This document shows positions 26,277 to 35,584 of a DNA stretch of 64,000 nt, in pieces. The DNA is taken from NCBI GenBank assembly GCA_012103255.1, contig WLXD01000003.1, forward strand, positions 391,984 through 455,983, given 5' to 3'. How positions within the stretch are numbered: the first letter of the stretch is position 1; every line of letters begins with the position of its first letter. This DNA comes from Acidobacteriota bacterium (GTDB lineage Bacteria > Acidobacteriota > UBA890 > WLXD01). Position numbers and translations under genes: made by a program. The notes under the pieces are model-generated. The model saw only the letters and a program-made list of their open reading frames with translations, ran no database searches and was not told where the DNA came from.

Positions 26277-28975
26277 TCACGAGTCGCGCAGGACGCTCGC
26301 CGGATCCGCGCGGGCAGCGCGAAGGGTTGGGACCAACGCTGCAAGCAACGCCACGGTTCCGAGCCCGACGATCGCTGCCAGGTAGGTCCGTGGGTTGAGC
26401 GGAGAAACGCCGAACAACTGACTCGAGATCCACTGGGCAACTACGACGGCCGTGGCGGCGCCGGCCAATAGACCGAGGCCCAACGCGCCAAGCCCTTCAC
26501 GAAGAACCATGTGGACGATGTCCGCGGAGCGCGCGCCGAGAGCGCGCCGCACCCCGAACTCAGAGGTCCTCACCCCCACCCCAAAACTGACAGCGGCGTA
26601 GATCCCGAGGACCGCGAGAACAACCGAGACAAGAGCGAACGCGATCAGCAGTCGTGCCGCCGCAGCCGGGCCAGCCAAGGAGCGGTCCACATAGAGATCG
26701 ACGGGTTGGATGTCGTAGACCGGCTGAGACCGGTCGACGCTCGCGACCGCTCCGCGCAACTCCGCCGCGATCGAATCCCACGGCCGCTCGGTGCTGACCA
26801 CGTAGGCCTGCGACCGGGGCGGAAACTGGCTCGCCGGTACGTAGACCTGTGGGGTGGCGGGTCGGCGAAGGTCCGTGAGTCGCACGTCTTCGGTAACACC
26901 AACTACCAGCAACTCGCTGTCTCCGGTTGTTCCCGTTCGCAGTCGGGCGCCCACGGCCTCGCGGCCGGGCCAGAGCATCTGCGCCGCCATCCGGTTCACC
27001 AGTGCGACCCGAGTACTCTCGTGATCGTCGGCGGCTCGGAGGGCTCTTCCGGATGCTAGGTTCACACCGAGTGTCTGTAGAAACCCTGGCGAAACACGAA
27101 TGACGTCGCCCAACGGCTGCTCGCCGTCGAGGTCCGGACTCTCTCCGACGACGAACAGCGACGCGCCGAGACCCGGACCTGCCGCCGCGAAGGGCATACG
27201 CGACGCCATCCCGACATCGTTGACTCCCGCGATGCCGCCCAGTGCACGCTCCACCTCATCGACGAAAGTCCGGAGCGAACCAGGTTGCTCGAAGTCTTCT
27301 CCGGCCAGCGCCACCCGCAACGACACGACGCCATCCGTTCGGAACCCAGGATCCACCTCGCGCAGACGGCGATGGGTGTCCACAAGCAGGAGCGTCGTCA
27401 CAACCAGGACCAGCGACACCGCGATCTGGCCGGCCACGAGTCCGGAGCGAAGCCTCGGCGCCATGCCTGAACCCGAAATACGCACACCGTCGCGGAGTCG
27501 GGGCGCCAACTCCGCGCGCCGAGCGCGCGTTCGCGAAAGGCCGCTCAGGAGGACGGACACACCCGCCGCTAACCCCAACCCGTAGAGCGCCGCTCGGCCG
27601 TTGAGGCGCATCGAGTCGGTCGCCATGAGGTCCCCCGGCAAGCGCGGCGCCAGAAACACCATCGCTCCCCCGGCCACGACCCAACCGATGCCCAGCGCCA
27701 TAGCGCAAAGCGTCGCTTGCTCCACGAACGACTGCAGGCGGAGCGCACGATCGTCCGCCCCGAGGGCTCGGCGCAAGGCGAACTCGGCACGCCGACCTAC
27801 CGCGGCGGACAGAAGCAGGCTCGCAAGGTTGGCGCACATGACCAGGAGCAGGGCGAGCGCCGAGGCCCACAGGAACCGGGCCGACGATGCAACATCGCCG
27901 TACACCTCAGCGCGTAGCGGTCGCACCGTGATTCGCCGGCCGTTCAGATGGGGGAATCATCCCAAATGCCCCGTGCCAGTTGCGTGAGGGAAGTCTCTGC
28001 CTGCGCGGGTGTTGTTGATGGCTCGAGCCGACCCAGCACGGTGAGCACATGAGTGGCGCGCCAGATTCTCAGGTTGCCGCCGTATTCGCTCAGCGGTAAC
28101 CAGAGCGCAGCGTCACCCGGGAATCGGAAGTCAGAGGCCATGACGCCAACCACCGTGTGGTCAACCCCGTTCACGCTCAGCGCCGTGCCGATCACACCCT
28201 CGCTGCGGCCCAACTCCCGAGTCCAGAAGTCGTAGCTCAGGATCAGCGACGGTTCGCTGCCCTCGACTTCCTCGGCCTGAGTGAACACACGCCCCAACGC
28301 CGGCGTCGCGCCAAGCGTCTGGAAGAAGTTCGAACTCACGACCTTGCCGTTGACGCGAACGCTCCGGTCGTTCAGCGTGACGTTCATTCCCACATCGCTG
28401 TATGCGGCCAATTCGTCGAATCCGGTCGCTAGATCGCGCCAATCGAGATAGTCGGGTACCGAGGCGCGCGTGCGTTCGGATCCTTCCTGCGGACCGGACA
28501 CCCATACGACGTGGAGTCGACTGGCCTCCGGATATGGCAAGGACTTCCACAAGATGGCGTCTGTCGCGACGAAGATCGCGGTGTTCGCCCCGATCCCGAT
28601 GCCGAGTGTCCCGATCACGCCCACGGCAGCCACGGGGCTACGCGACATGCGGCGCAGGGCCTGCACCAGGTGTGCACCGCATCGATCCACCATCGGACCC
28701 ATGCCGCGACGGGCTAGAGATTCCGAGCCGTCCGCCGCGATCGCGTCCAGCCCCCGCACTCCGTGCCTGAGGTCGAGCGCATCGCGAAGCGCTCCGACAA
28801 GGAATCCCGGCAGGCGCCGGCCACCGCCTGGCGAACGCCCCAACCCGAGTCGCAACTCGCTCACCCATTCCTCCAACCAGGATTGGCGACGTGCCTCCGG
28901 GACCAGTCTCGCGACTCCGCGGAGCCAATACGCCGCGGCCTCTATCGCCAACGATCTTCCGCGCCGCTCAGCCAC
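26277..28975 (-). pseudogene. ADOP-type permease (pair 2) split by a one-base frameshift
   Basis: Two frames together make one ADOP permease of about 899 residues. The 5' part (28975-27944) starts at a GTG overlapping the PadR stop by eight bases and ends at TGA just after W-D-D-S-P-I; the 3' part (27943-26277) continues with N-G-R-R-I-T-V-R-P-L in another frame. Adding one G to the G5 run at 27950-27954 (plus strand) restores W-D-D-S-P-H-L-N-G-R-R-I without a break. Both MacB-core/FtsX modules and all expected helices are otherwise intact. It is either a fresh pseudogene or a homopolymer sequencing error. No adjacent ATPase. Confidence 0.85.
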
Positions 28976-29273
28976 TGGGTAGCCGCTCCGCGAATGGGTT
29001 CGCTCGACGGGCGTAGCGCGCTGCGACGCGCGCCAGCGTCTCCTCACCGGTTTGCGTGAGCTCGTAGTACCGACGCCGCGGCCTTCCAGTACCAGCCGAC
29101 TCCGCGCTCTGCTCCCACTGCGAGCTAACCAATCCGGAACACTCGAACCTACGGAGCACCTGATACACGGTGCCGGAGGCCAAGTCGGTCGCTTCCATGA
29201 TCGAGAACCCATAGCCGGCGCCGTCGGCTATGGCCTGGAGGACGCTGGCGGCGGGCAGTGTGACTCGTTGCAT
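28968..29273 (-). CDS. PadR family transcriptional regulator (pair 2)
   Basis: 101 residues from the ATG at 29273. PadR features: L-P-A-A-S-V-L-Q-A-I, G-Y-G-F-S-I-M, A-S-G-T-V-Y-Q-V-L-R-R-F recognition helix and the wing R-P-R-R-R-Y-Y-E-L-T. A longer in-frame extension to 30170 is antisense to the aldolase and was not taken. A TAATAT box ends seven bases before the ATG, so the mRNA may be leaderless. It overlaps the start of its ADOP permease. Confidence 0.9.
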   Translation of the reverse strand: MQRVTLPAASVLQAIADGAGYGFSIMEATDLASGTVYQVLRRFECSGLVSSQWEQSAESAGTGRPRRRYYELTQTGEETLARVAARYARRANPFAERLPSG

Positions 29274-29280
29274 ATATCTT

Positions 29281-29286
29281 ATATTA
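29281..29286 (-). promoter_or_regulatory. -10-like TAATAT just upstream of padR 2
   Basis: On the minus strand TAATAT is followed by AAGATAT and the ATG at 29273. The surrounding 20 bases are almost pure A/T in a GC-rich context and contain ATAT half-sites, so operator and promoter may coincide. No ribosome site is present. Confidence 0.4.
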
Positions 29287-29483
29287 CATAGGTAGAGTTT
29301 CGAAGTCACGATTCCAGGGCCAACTGCGGGAACCACAGGAACCACATCGATTTGACACCCTCGCCGGGGCCGGGGAAGATGCATCGACCCCCCTCTAGAG
29401 ACAGGTACGGCGGGGATGTTCCTCGCAGCCCGGACCGCCTCCACCCAGACTCCGCAAGCGCAAGCAGCCGAGAGGGAACCCGC

Positions 29484-30494
29484 ATGACTTTGGCAGAGAT
29501 CGCGCAGCACATCGTTGGCCCGCAGAAGGGTGTACTCGCAGCCGACGAGAGTTCGCCGACTATCAAGAAGCGTTTTGACTCGATCAATGTCGAGTCGACC
29601 GAAGACAACCGTCGCGACTATCGAGAGATGCTCTTCCGGACCGAGGCGGCAGCCCCGTACATCGGTGGAGTGATCCTCTTCGATGAGACCCTGCGTCAGA
29701 ACGCTGCCGACGGCACCCCGCTGGCAAAGCTTCTGACCGACCAGGACATCGTTCCGGGCATCAAGGTCGACAAGGGCGCGAAGCCGCTCGTCGGCGCCGA
29801 CGGCGAGACCGTCACCGAGGGCCTCGACGGCCTGCGCGAGCGCCTGGCCGAATACTACGAGTTCGGTGCGCGCTTCACGAAGTGGCGCGCGGTGATCAAG
29901 ATCACCGATAACCTGCCGAGCCGTTACTGCATCGAAGCCAATGCGCACGCGCTGGCCCGCTTCGCCGCCCTCACGCAGGAGGCGAACATGGTGCCGATCG
30001 TCGAGCCCGAGGTTCTGATGAACGGGTCGCACACGATCGAGCGTTGCGCCGAGGTTACCGAGGCTACGCTGGCCGAGACCTATCACCAGCTGCACATCCA
30101 GCGGGTCGAGCTCGAGGGCACGCTGCTGAAGCCGAACATGATCGTTTCGGGTGACGAGTGCTCTGTGCAAGCTGACACCGAGACCGTGGCGGCCATGACG
30201 GTTCAGACGCTGAAACGGACCGTGCCGGCCGCAGTGCCCGGCATCGTGTTCCTCTCGGGCGGCCTGTCCGAGGTCGACGCGACGGCCAACCTCAACGGCA
30301 TGAACAAGCTCGGCCCCCTGCCCTGGGAGCTCAGCTACTCGTTCGGTCGTGCTCTGCAGGCTTCCGCGCTACAGGCGTGGGGCGGCAAGGCCGAGAACGT
30401 CGAGGCCGGCAAGGCTGCTTTCGCGCACCGCGCGAAGTGCAACGGCCTGGCGCGCACGGGCGACTACAACGCTGAGGTCGAAGGCGCCGCCTAG
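29484..30494 (+). CDS. Fructose-bisphosphate aldolase, class I
   Basis: 336 residues from the ATG at 29484 with AGAGGGA seven bases upstream. The eukaryote-like class I aldolase signature is strong: G-V-L-A-A-D-E-S, the N-terminal lysines, F-T-K-W-R-A-V-I-K-I, and the Schiff-base Lys region L-E-G-T-L-L-K-P-N-M, then L-S-G-G-L-S-E and L-S-Y-S-F-G-R-A-L-Q. It cleaves fructose 1,6-bisphosphate to two triose phosphates in glycolysis, or the reverse, without a metal. It fits with the glucokinase 5 kb away. It ends at a good intrinsic terminator. Confidence 0.95.
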   Translation: MTLAEIAQHIVGPQKGVLAADESSPTIKKRFDSINVESTEDNRRDYREMLFRTEAAAPYIGGVILFDETLRQNAADGTPLAKLLTDQDIVPGIKVDKGAKPLVGADGETVTEGLDGLRERLAEYYEFGARFTKWRAVIKITDNLPSRYCIEANAHALARFAALTQEANMVPIVEPEVLMNGSHTIERCAEVTEATLAETYHQLHIQRVELEGTLLKPNMIVSGDECSVQADTETVAAMTVQTLKRTVPAAVPGIVFLSGGLSEVDATANLNGMNKLGPLPWELSYSFGRALQASALQAWGGKAENVEAGKAAFAHRAKCNGLARTGDYNAEVEGAA

Positions 30495-30514
30495 GCACCG
30501 ATTTTCTGAGAATT

Positions 30515-30549
30515 GCGGCGGGATGGCCTCGGGCCGTTCCGCCGCTTTT
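30515..30549 (+). terminator. Intrinsic terminator after the aldolase
   Basis: GCGGCGG (30515-30521) pairs with CCGCCGC (30539-30545), with a GGCC/GGCC inner stem, directly followed by TTTT. It sits 20 bases after the aldolase stop and 12 bases before the stop of the convergent flavoprotein gene. Confidence 0.8.
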
Positions 30550-30560
30550 CTGTGCGCGGA

Positions 30561-31229
30561 TCAGACGCGCGTGCGGATCTCGTCGAGCGGCTTCCGACTG
30601 ATGTCCGGGACCTCGCAGTCCTCAGCCGGATGTCCGACAACGAGCAGCAGAAACGGCGTCTCGTTCTTCGGCCGGCCCAGGATCTCGTTGAGGAACCCCA
30701 TCGGACTCGGAGTGTGGGTCAGCGACGCCAGGCCGGCGTGGTGTACCGCCGCGATCAGCAGTCCCGTTGCCAGACCAACGCTTTCAGTGGAGTAGTACTG
30801 CTTCACGCGACCGCCGTCAGGCAGTTCATCCCACCGCCTTGCGAACACGGCGATCAACGCAGGCGCGGTCTCGAGAAACGGCTTGTGCTCGTCTGTGCCG
30901 AGCGGAGCAAGCGCGTCGAGCCACTCCTGCGGCGCGCGGTTCTCGTAGAACTCCCGCTCTTCTTCCTCCGCAGCCACACGGATCCGGCGTTTCGCCGCAG
31001 CATCGGTCACCACCACGAAGTGCCAGGGCTGAAGGTTGGCGCCGCTCGGCGCCGTGCCTGCGGCCGCAATGCACCGATCAATGAGCGCCGCATCCACCGG
31101 CTGGTCGGAGAACTCCCGGATTGTCCGACGCCGATTCACCTCTGCGTAGAAGGCATCGGCGCGCTCCGCCATCTCCTCAGGAGGAAACTCCCGATAGTCC
31201 GGTAGGGGGATGAAGCGCGGCTCGCTCAT
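30561..31229 (-). CDS. Iodotyrosine-deiodinase-like nitroreductase-family flavoprotein
   Basis: 222 residues from the ATG at 31229 (AGAGG six bases upstream). FMN-binding nitroreductase core: [23 protein letters not shown] and the C-terminal [13 protein letters not shown]. The active-site lid of iodotyrosine deiodinase is present: E91, Y95 and K116 have the same spacing (4 and 21) as E157, Y161, K182 in the human enzyme. It should reductively remove halide from halotyrosine-like phenols, if family rules hold. Divergent from a dipeptidase gene, which could supply free amino acids. Confidence 0.85.
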   Translation of the reverse strand: MSEPRFIPLPDYREFPPEEMAERADAFYAEVNRRRTIREFSDQPVDAALIDRCIAAAGTAPSGANLQPWHFVVVTDAAAKRRIRVAAEEEEREFYENRAPQEWLDALAPLGTDEHKPFLETAPALIAVFARRWDELPDGGRVKQYYSTESVGLATGLLIAAVHHAGLASLTHTPSPMGFLNEILGRPKNETPFLLLVVGHPAEDCEVPDISRKPLDEIRTRV

Positions 31230-31268
31230 GATGATCCTCTGACTCACGTTCGGGTCTAAAATCCAGAC

Positions 31269-32411
31269 ATGACTCTAACCGCATCCGATGTCGTCCGCCG
31301 CGTGCTGAAGTCCGTCCCCCTCATCGATGGGCACAACGACGTGCCATGGCAACTCCGCAACCGTTTCGACAACGACATCGCGGCGTGCGACTTCCACGAC
31401 ACAAGCTCCCTCCAGCCTCCGATGCATGTGGACATCACGCGACTCCGCAGTGGACTCGTAGGTGCGCAGTGCATGGCGGCATATGTCCCGATCGAGCTCG
31501 CGGGACCGGGCGCGGCCGATGTGATGTTCGAGCAACTCGCCGTGGCCACACGCCTTGTCGAGGCCTATCCGGAAGATCTCGCCCTAGCCCGCAGCGCCGA
31601 CGAGGTGGAGACGATTTTCCAGGACGGGCGCGTGGCCACTCTGCTTGCCGTCGAAGGAGGTCACGGACTCGAGAACTCGATCGCTCACCTCGAGGCGGCC
31701 TACGCCGCCGGGGCTCGGTATCTGACCCTCGTGCACAACATCCACACGGACTGGGCGGATTGCTGCCGCGTGGACCCGGTGCACAACGGTCTCACCGACG
31801 AGGGTCGCGAGATCGTCCGCAGGATGAACCAGCTCGGCATGCTGGTGGACCTGTCGCACTCCTCGACAAAGACCATGCACGACGTCCTCGATGTGAGCCC
31901 CGCTCCGGTCGCCTGCACGCACTCCGGGGCCCGTGCAATCAACGACTACCCGCGCAATGCCGACGACGAGATACTGCGTCGCATCGCCGCCGGCGGCGGC
32001 ATCGCGATGGCCACGTTCGTTCCCTACTTCGTTTCTGCCGAGGTCACGCAGCACGAGGCGGCCGAACAGGGAGAACAGGCCCGGCTGGCGATGCTCCACC
32101 CGGACGAACCCGAACGTCGCGCCGCGGCATTGGTCGAATGGAAACGCACCAACCCCACGCCTCGCGCAACCGTTGCCCAGGTCGCCGACCACATCGATCA
32201 CATGTGCGAGGTCATGGGGTTCGAGCACGTGGGCATCGGTTCGGACTACGACGGCATCGCGGACGTGCCGGACGGTCTCGAGGACGTCAGCGCCCTACCC
32301 AACCTCCTCGAGGAACTGGCCCAGCGCGGCTACGGTGAGACCAAGCTCGGGGCGATTGCCGGTGGCAATTTCCTCCGGGTGCTGCGCGCCGTCGAGGGCG
32401 CCGCCAGCTAG
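31269..32411 (+). CDS. M19 membrane-type (renal) dipeptidase
   Basis: 380 residues. Zinc ligands of the family are visible: H22-x-D24 in D-G-H-N-D-V-P-W, the bridging Glu in A-V-E-G-G-H, and the two His in D-L-S-H-S-S and T-H-S-G-A-R; then G-S-D-Y-D-G near residue 325. No signal peptide is visible, so it is probably cytoplasmic. It hydrolyses dipeptides, including L-D and D-D types in bacterial relatives. The start is 39 bases from the divergent flavoprotein gene. Confidence 0.92.
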   Translation: MTLTASDVVRRVLKSVPLIDGHNDVPWQLRNRFDNDIAACDFHDTSSLQPPMHVDITRLRSGLVGAQCMAAYVPIELAGPGAADVMFEQLAVATRLVEAYPEDLALARSADEVETIFQDGRVATLLAVEGGHGLENSIAHLEAAYAAGARYLTLVHNIHTDWADCCRVDPVHNGLTDEGREIVRRMNQLGMLVDLSHSSTKTMHDVLDVSPAPVACTHSGARAINDYPRNADDEILRRIAAGGGIAMATFVPYFVSAEVTQHEAAEQGEQARLAMLHPDEPERRAAALVEWKRTNPTPRATVAQVADHIDHMCEVMGFEHVGIGSDYDGIADVPDGLEDVSALPNLLEELAQRGYGETKLGAIAGGNFLRVLRAVEGAAS

Positions 32412-32433
32412 TTCGCCAGCAAGATTGACCGTC

Positions 32434-35151
32434 CTAGTCCATCGACAGAGTGTCCACGAGGTCGAGCGCCGCGGCGCGTCGGGCGGGCAGCCAACTACCG
32501 AGCGCACCGGTTCCGAGCAACAGTGCGGCCAAGACCGCGAAAGTCGCGGCAGTCGGCATGCCGACCCGCAGAGCCGCCGATAGCGAACTCACGAGAAGAA
32601 ACCCAATCCCGAACCCGGCCGCCACGCCGAACGCCACTCGCCAGAGCCCCTGCCGAACCATGAGAGCCGATACCTGACGCCGTGTTGCCCCAAGCGCGAT
32701 ACGCACGCCCCCCTCGTGCTTGCGAATGCCCGTTGAGAAGGCCATCACGCCGTAGACGCCGACCGCGGAAAGCAATAGCGCCGCCGCACCAAAGACCCCG
32801 AAGAGCGTGCCCAGGATCTCGAGGAAGAAGTTGTTCTGCAGCAGCATGTCACGGAGCGTCATCGGTGCGGACAGAGGCAGGTCCGGGTCGAGGCCGGTCA
32901 GTGCGTCACGAACGCCGGCAGCGGCAGCAAGAGGCTCGGCTCCAGCCCGGGCGATCACATTGACCGCGGCTTCCGGCCGCTGAGCCAAAGGCACCACCAC
33001 GGCCTCGCGCGGCAGCGGGGGCGTCGGCACGTCTGCATAGATGTCGGGTATCACCCCGACTACCTCGATCTCGTCCTCCGGGGCCGCCGTTTCCCCGGAG
33101 CGTGGCCCGAGTACAATTCGCGCACCCACGGGATCCGACTCCAGGTAGCGTTGGGCAAAGCTGGCGGTTACGACGGCCACCCGCGGCGAAGTCTCATCGT
33201 CGGCCGCGGACAGGCTACGGCCCTGCAGCGGCACGAGATCGAGCACGTCCAAGAAGCTCGGGCTCACAGCGCTCAGTCGTGCGCGGGGCGCCTGACGTGC
33301 CTCGTAGACTTCACCTGCGAGTCCGAACGTGCTCGCGCCGAAACCGGCCACGGGCAGATCGGAGGCCAACGAAACGGCTCTCAGTCCCGCCCCACTTTCC
33401 AGCCGCTCCACCAGCGCACGATAAAACTGCCGTCGAGCCTCCGGTTCGGCGTAGTCCCGCTCCGGAAGCGTGATCGCGCCCGTGAAGATCTCGTCGGGGT
33501 CGAAAGAAAGAGCGATTGAGCGGAGTTCGCCGAGCGTTCCTCCGAAGGCCGCGGCCCCGAGCAGCAGCGAGTACGCGACGGCGACCTGGACGACAACCAG
33601 AACGCGACCGGCGCGACCCGCCGTTCTGCTGGGCCCAAGTCTGCAGCCCGACCGCAGGACGTCGTGGCTGTCCGTGCGCCCGACATGCAGAACAGGCAAC
33701 ACCGCCGACAACACGGCACTGATTGCCGCCAGCGCCACAACGAACGCCCCGACGCCGAAGTCGAGGCTCACGTCGACATAGAACGGTATCCCGAAGCTCA
33801 GCGATTCCATCGTATGGGTGAACCAACGCGAGCCCGCGGCCGCGATGCCCAGGCCGCCCAGCGCGCCGAGCCCAGCAATCACCAGCGCGTCGATCAGCGC
33901 CTGGCGCACCAGCCGGTGCCGCCCCGCGCCGAGCGCCGCCCGCACCGCGAGTTCTCGCGTGGATTGCACCGCGCGCACGAGAAGCAGGTTGGCCACGTTC
34001 GCACACGCAAGCACGAGTACCATCGACACCGCCAGCAACATGGCGAACAGCGCTTGGCGCCCCGAACTTCCCAGGAAGTCCCGGGTCCACTCGCGCACCA
34101 GGACACGCTCGTACCCACCGTCGGTGTCGGGATGCTCCTCGGCGAACTGTCCCACGAGCCCCGTGAGTTCCGCCGCTGCCGCGGTCTCCGAGACTTCTGA
34201 AGCCAATCTTCCGACCATGAAGAGCCGAGGGCCCTCGCCTCGGGCCAGTTCGGCACGATCCAGCTGCAGCGGCTTCCAGACGTCCGAGTTCCACGGAAAC
34301 CCAAAGCCTTCGGGCATCACGCCGACCACCCTCGTGGGCGTGCCGTCGAGACGTATTGAAGTGCCGAGGATATCCGGGTCGGCGCCGAAACGGCCGCTCC
34401 ACAAATCGTGCGCGATAACCACAACAGCCTCGGCCCCAACCGCCCCATCGCGTTCCGCAAAGGCGCGGCCGAGGATCGGCTGGAGACCGATTGCATCAAA
34501 GAACTCCGTCGTTACGGCCAGTCCGCCGATCGCGTCGGCCGGCTCAAGGTCGTCGGCCAGATTGACGCTCAACCCCTGCCACCCGGCCAGAGCAGCAAAA
34601 CTCGTCTGCCGGGTACGGAGATCATCGTAGGCACTGAAGTCAATCGGAACGACGCCGGACTCACCGAAGCGTGGATCGAGACGACGTACCGCCACGACTC
34701 GCTCGGGCTCGTCCACCTGCAGAGGACGCATCGCCAGGCCCTGCACAATGCTGAACATCGCTGCCGTAAGCCCGATCCCCACGGCCAAAGTCAACACGGC
34801 ACCGGCGCTCGTGGCGGGACGACGCACGATTCCCCGCACCGCGCCACGTACGTCGTGTCCCAAGCCGCGAAATCCTCCTCCGCCGGTTGCTAGCGCACCA
34901 GCGCCACGTACGGGCTCGCGTTCGGAGCCGCCCGTCTGAAGGGTGGACATCCAGACCCTGCCAAGGTTGCGCGCAAGGTCCGCGAGGACACCTCGCGTCG
35001 TCTGGTTAGACTTCGTCGCGTTGAGCTCGGCCGCGATCGCGTCGCGGATATCGGCCGCGTATTCGCGTCGGAACCAGCGCGGATGTAGTCCGATCAGGAC
35101 GCGCGACAACGCCGGAACACACCGATCCCCCAGGCTTGTCATGGCATTCAC
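32434..35151 (-). CDS. ADOP-type ABC transporter permease (pair 3)
   Basis: 905 residues, intact. The N-terminal soluble region (to about 100) is followed by the first MacB-core/FtsX module (helices near 108-128, 375-400, 425-445, 470-495) and, after a linker helix near 520, the second module with three C-terminal helices. The basic loops after the permease helices (V-Q-S-T-R-E-L-A-V-R-A-A-L-G-A-G; G-I-R-K-H-E-G-G-V-R-I-A-L-G-A) are diagnostic. Start overlaps the PadR stop by four bases. Substrate unknown. Confidence 0.9.
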   Translation of the reverse strand: MNAMTSLGDRCVPALSRVLIGLHPRWFRREYAADIRDAIAAELNATKSNQTTRGVLADLARNLGRVWMSTLQTGGSEREPVRGAGALATGGGGFRGLGHDVRGAVRGIVRRPATSAGAVLTLAVGIGLTAAMFSIVQGLAMRPLQVDEPERVVAVRRLDPRFGESGVVPIDFSAYDDLRTRQTSFAALAGWQGLSVNLADDLEPADAIGGLAVTTEFFDAIGLQPILGRAFAERDGAVGAEAVVVIAHDLWSGRFGADPDILGTSIRLDGTPTRVVGVMPEGFGFPWNSDVWKPLQLDRAELARGEGPRLFMVGRLASEVSETAAAAELTGLVGQFAEEHPDTDGGYERVLVREWTRDFLGSSGRQALFAMLLAVSMVLVLACANVANLLLVRAVQSTRELAVRAALGAGRHRLVRQALIDALVIAGLGALGGLGIAAAGSRWFTHTMESLSFGIPFYVDVSLDFGVGAFVVALAAISAVLSAVLPVLHVGRTDSHDVLRSGCRLGPSRTAGRAGRVLVVVQVAVAYSLLLGAAAFGGTLGELRSIALSFDPDEIFTGAITLPERDYAEPEARRQFYRALVERLESGAGLRAVSLASDLPVAGFGASTFGLAGEVYEARQAPRARLSAVSPSFLDVLDLVPLQGRSLSAADDETSPRVAVVTASFAQRYLESDPVGARIVLGPRSGETAAPEDEIEVVGVIPDIYADVPTPPLPREAVVVPLAQRPEAAVNVIARAGAEPLAAAAGVRDALTGLDPDLPLSAPMTLRDMLLQNNFFLEILGTLFGVFGAAALLLSAVGVYGVMAFSTGIRKHEGGVRIALGATRRQVSALMVRQGLWRVAFGVAAGFGIGFLLVSSLSAALRVGMPTAATFAVLAALLLGTGALGSWLPARRAAALDLVDTLSMD

Positions 35152-35489
35152 TCAGGATCGGGGAGGGCAACATCGCGGGCAAACAGAATCACATCCTCGA
35201 GCACGGCCATCTCGTCTCGGAGGACGCGCAGCCCGTCGGGCGTGGCTTCGTAGTAGCGTCGCGGCCGGCCTCGCCCACCCTCGTCCCGCGGTCCGTCTAC
35301 TTCGCGGATGAGATCGGCTTCACGGAGCTTGTTGACGGACCAGTACAAAGACGCGGGCCCGAGTCGAACTCGATCGTGGGAACGCCTCGCCACTTCCTGC
35401 CCCATCGCGTAGCCGTGGCTCTTTCCCTGGACAAGAGTCAGCAGCAGGTACAGCATCGGGACGGTCACTTTGACATCGGTGCCAGACAT
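35148..35489 (-). CDS. PadR family transcriptional regulator (pair 3)
   Basis: 113 residues from the ATG at 35489; a start at 35516 would run into the palindrome. PadR features: V-P-M-L-Y-L-L-L-T-L-V, H-G-Y-A-M-G-Q-E-V, L-G-P-A-S-L-Y-W-S-V-N-K-L recognition helix and R-P-R-R-Y-Y-E-A-T wing. Coupled to its ADOP permease. A 38-base symmetric palindrome begins 27 bases upstream and is the best operator candidate in the window. Confidence 0.92.
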   Translation of the reverse strand: MSGTDVKVTVPMLYLLLTLVQGKSHGYAMGQEVARRSHDRVRLGPASLYWSVNKLREADLIREVDGPRDEGGRGRPRRYYEATPDGLRVLRDEMAVLEDVILFARDVALPDPE

Positions 35490-35515
35490 GGTCGCTCGCG
35501 ATCGGGGAATCACCA

Positions 35516-35553
35516 ATTACTCTATGAATTGATATATCAATAATTAGAGTAAT
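35516..35553. promoter_or_regulatory. 38-base symmetric palindrome, likely PadR 3 operator
   Basis: Outer arms ATTACTCT (35516-35523) and AGAGTAAT (35546-35553) are perfect inverted repeats. The inner 14-base ATTGATATATCAAT (35528-35541) is itself a perfect palindrome. Both share one centre at 35534/35535. The element is strongly AT-rich in a GC-rich region and lies between the TauE stop and the PadR start, where the promoter must be. Confidence 0.65.
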
Positions 35554-35584
35554 ACAAGGACGAGCCTTCGAGGCGGCACTCGTG

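Noticed and set aside
29352-29380. Possible aldolase promoter, TTGACA then GAAGAT at 17 bases
   Set aside because: The -35 box is perfect but the -10 box is poor; not supported enough to list.
29274-30170. Upstream extension of the padR 2 frame
   Set aside because: It runs antisense through the aldolase; the PadR domain starts at the ATG at 29273.
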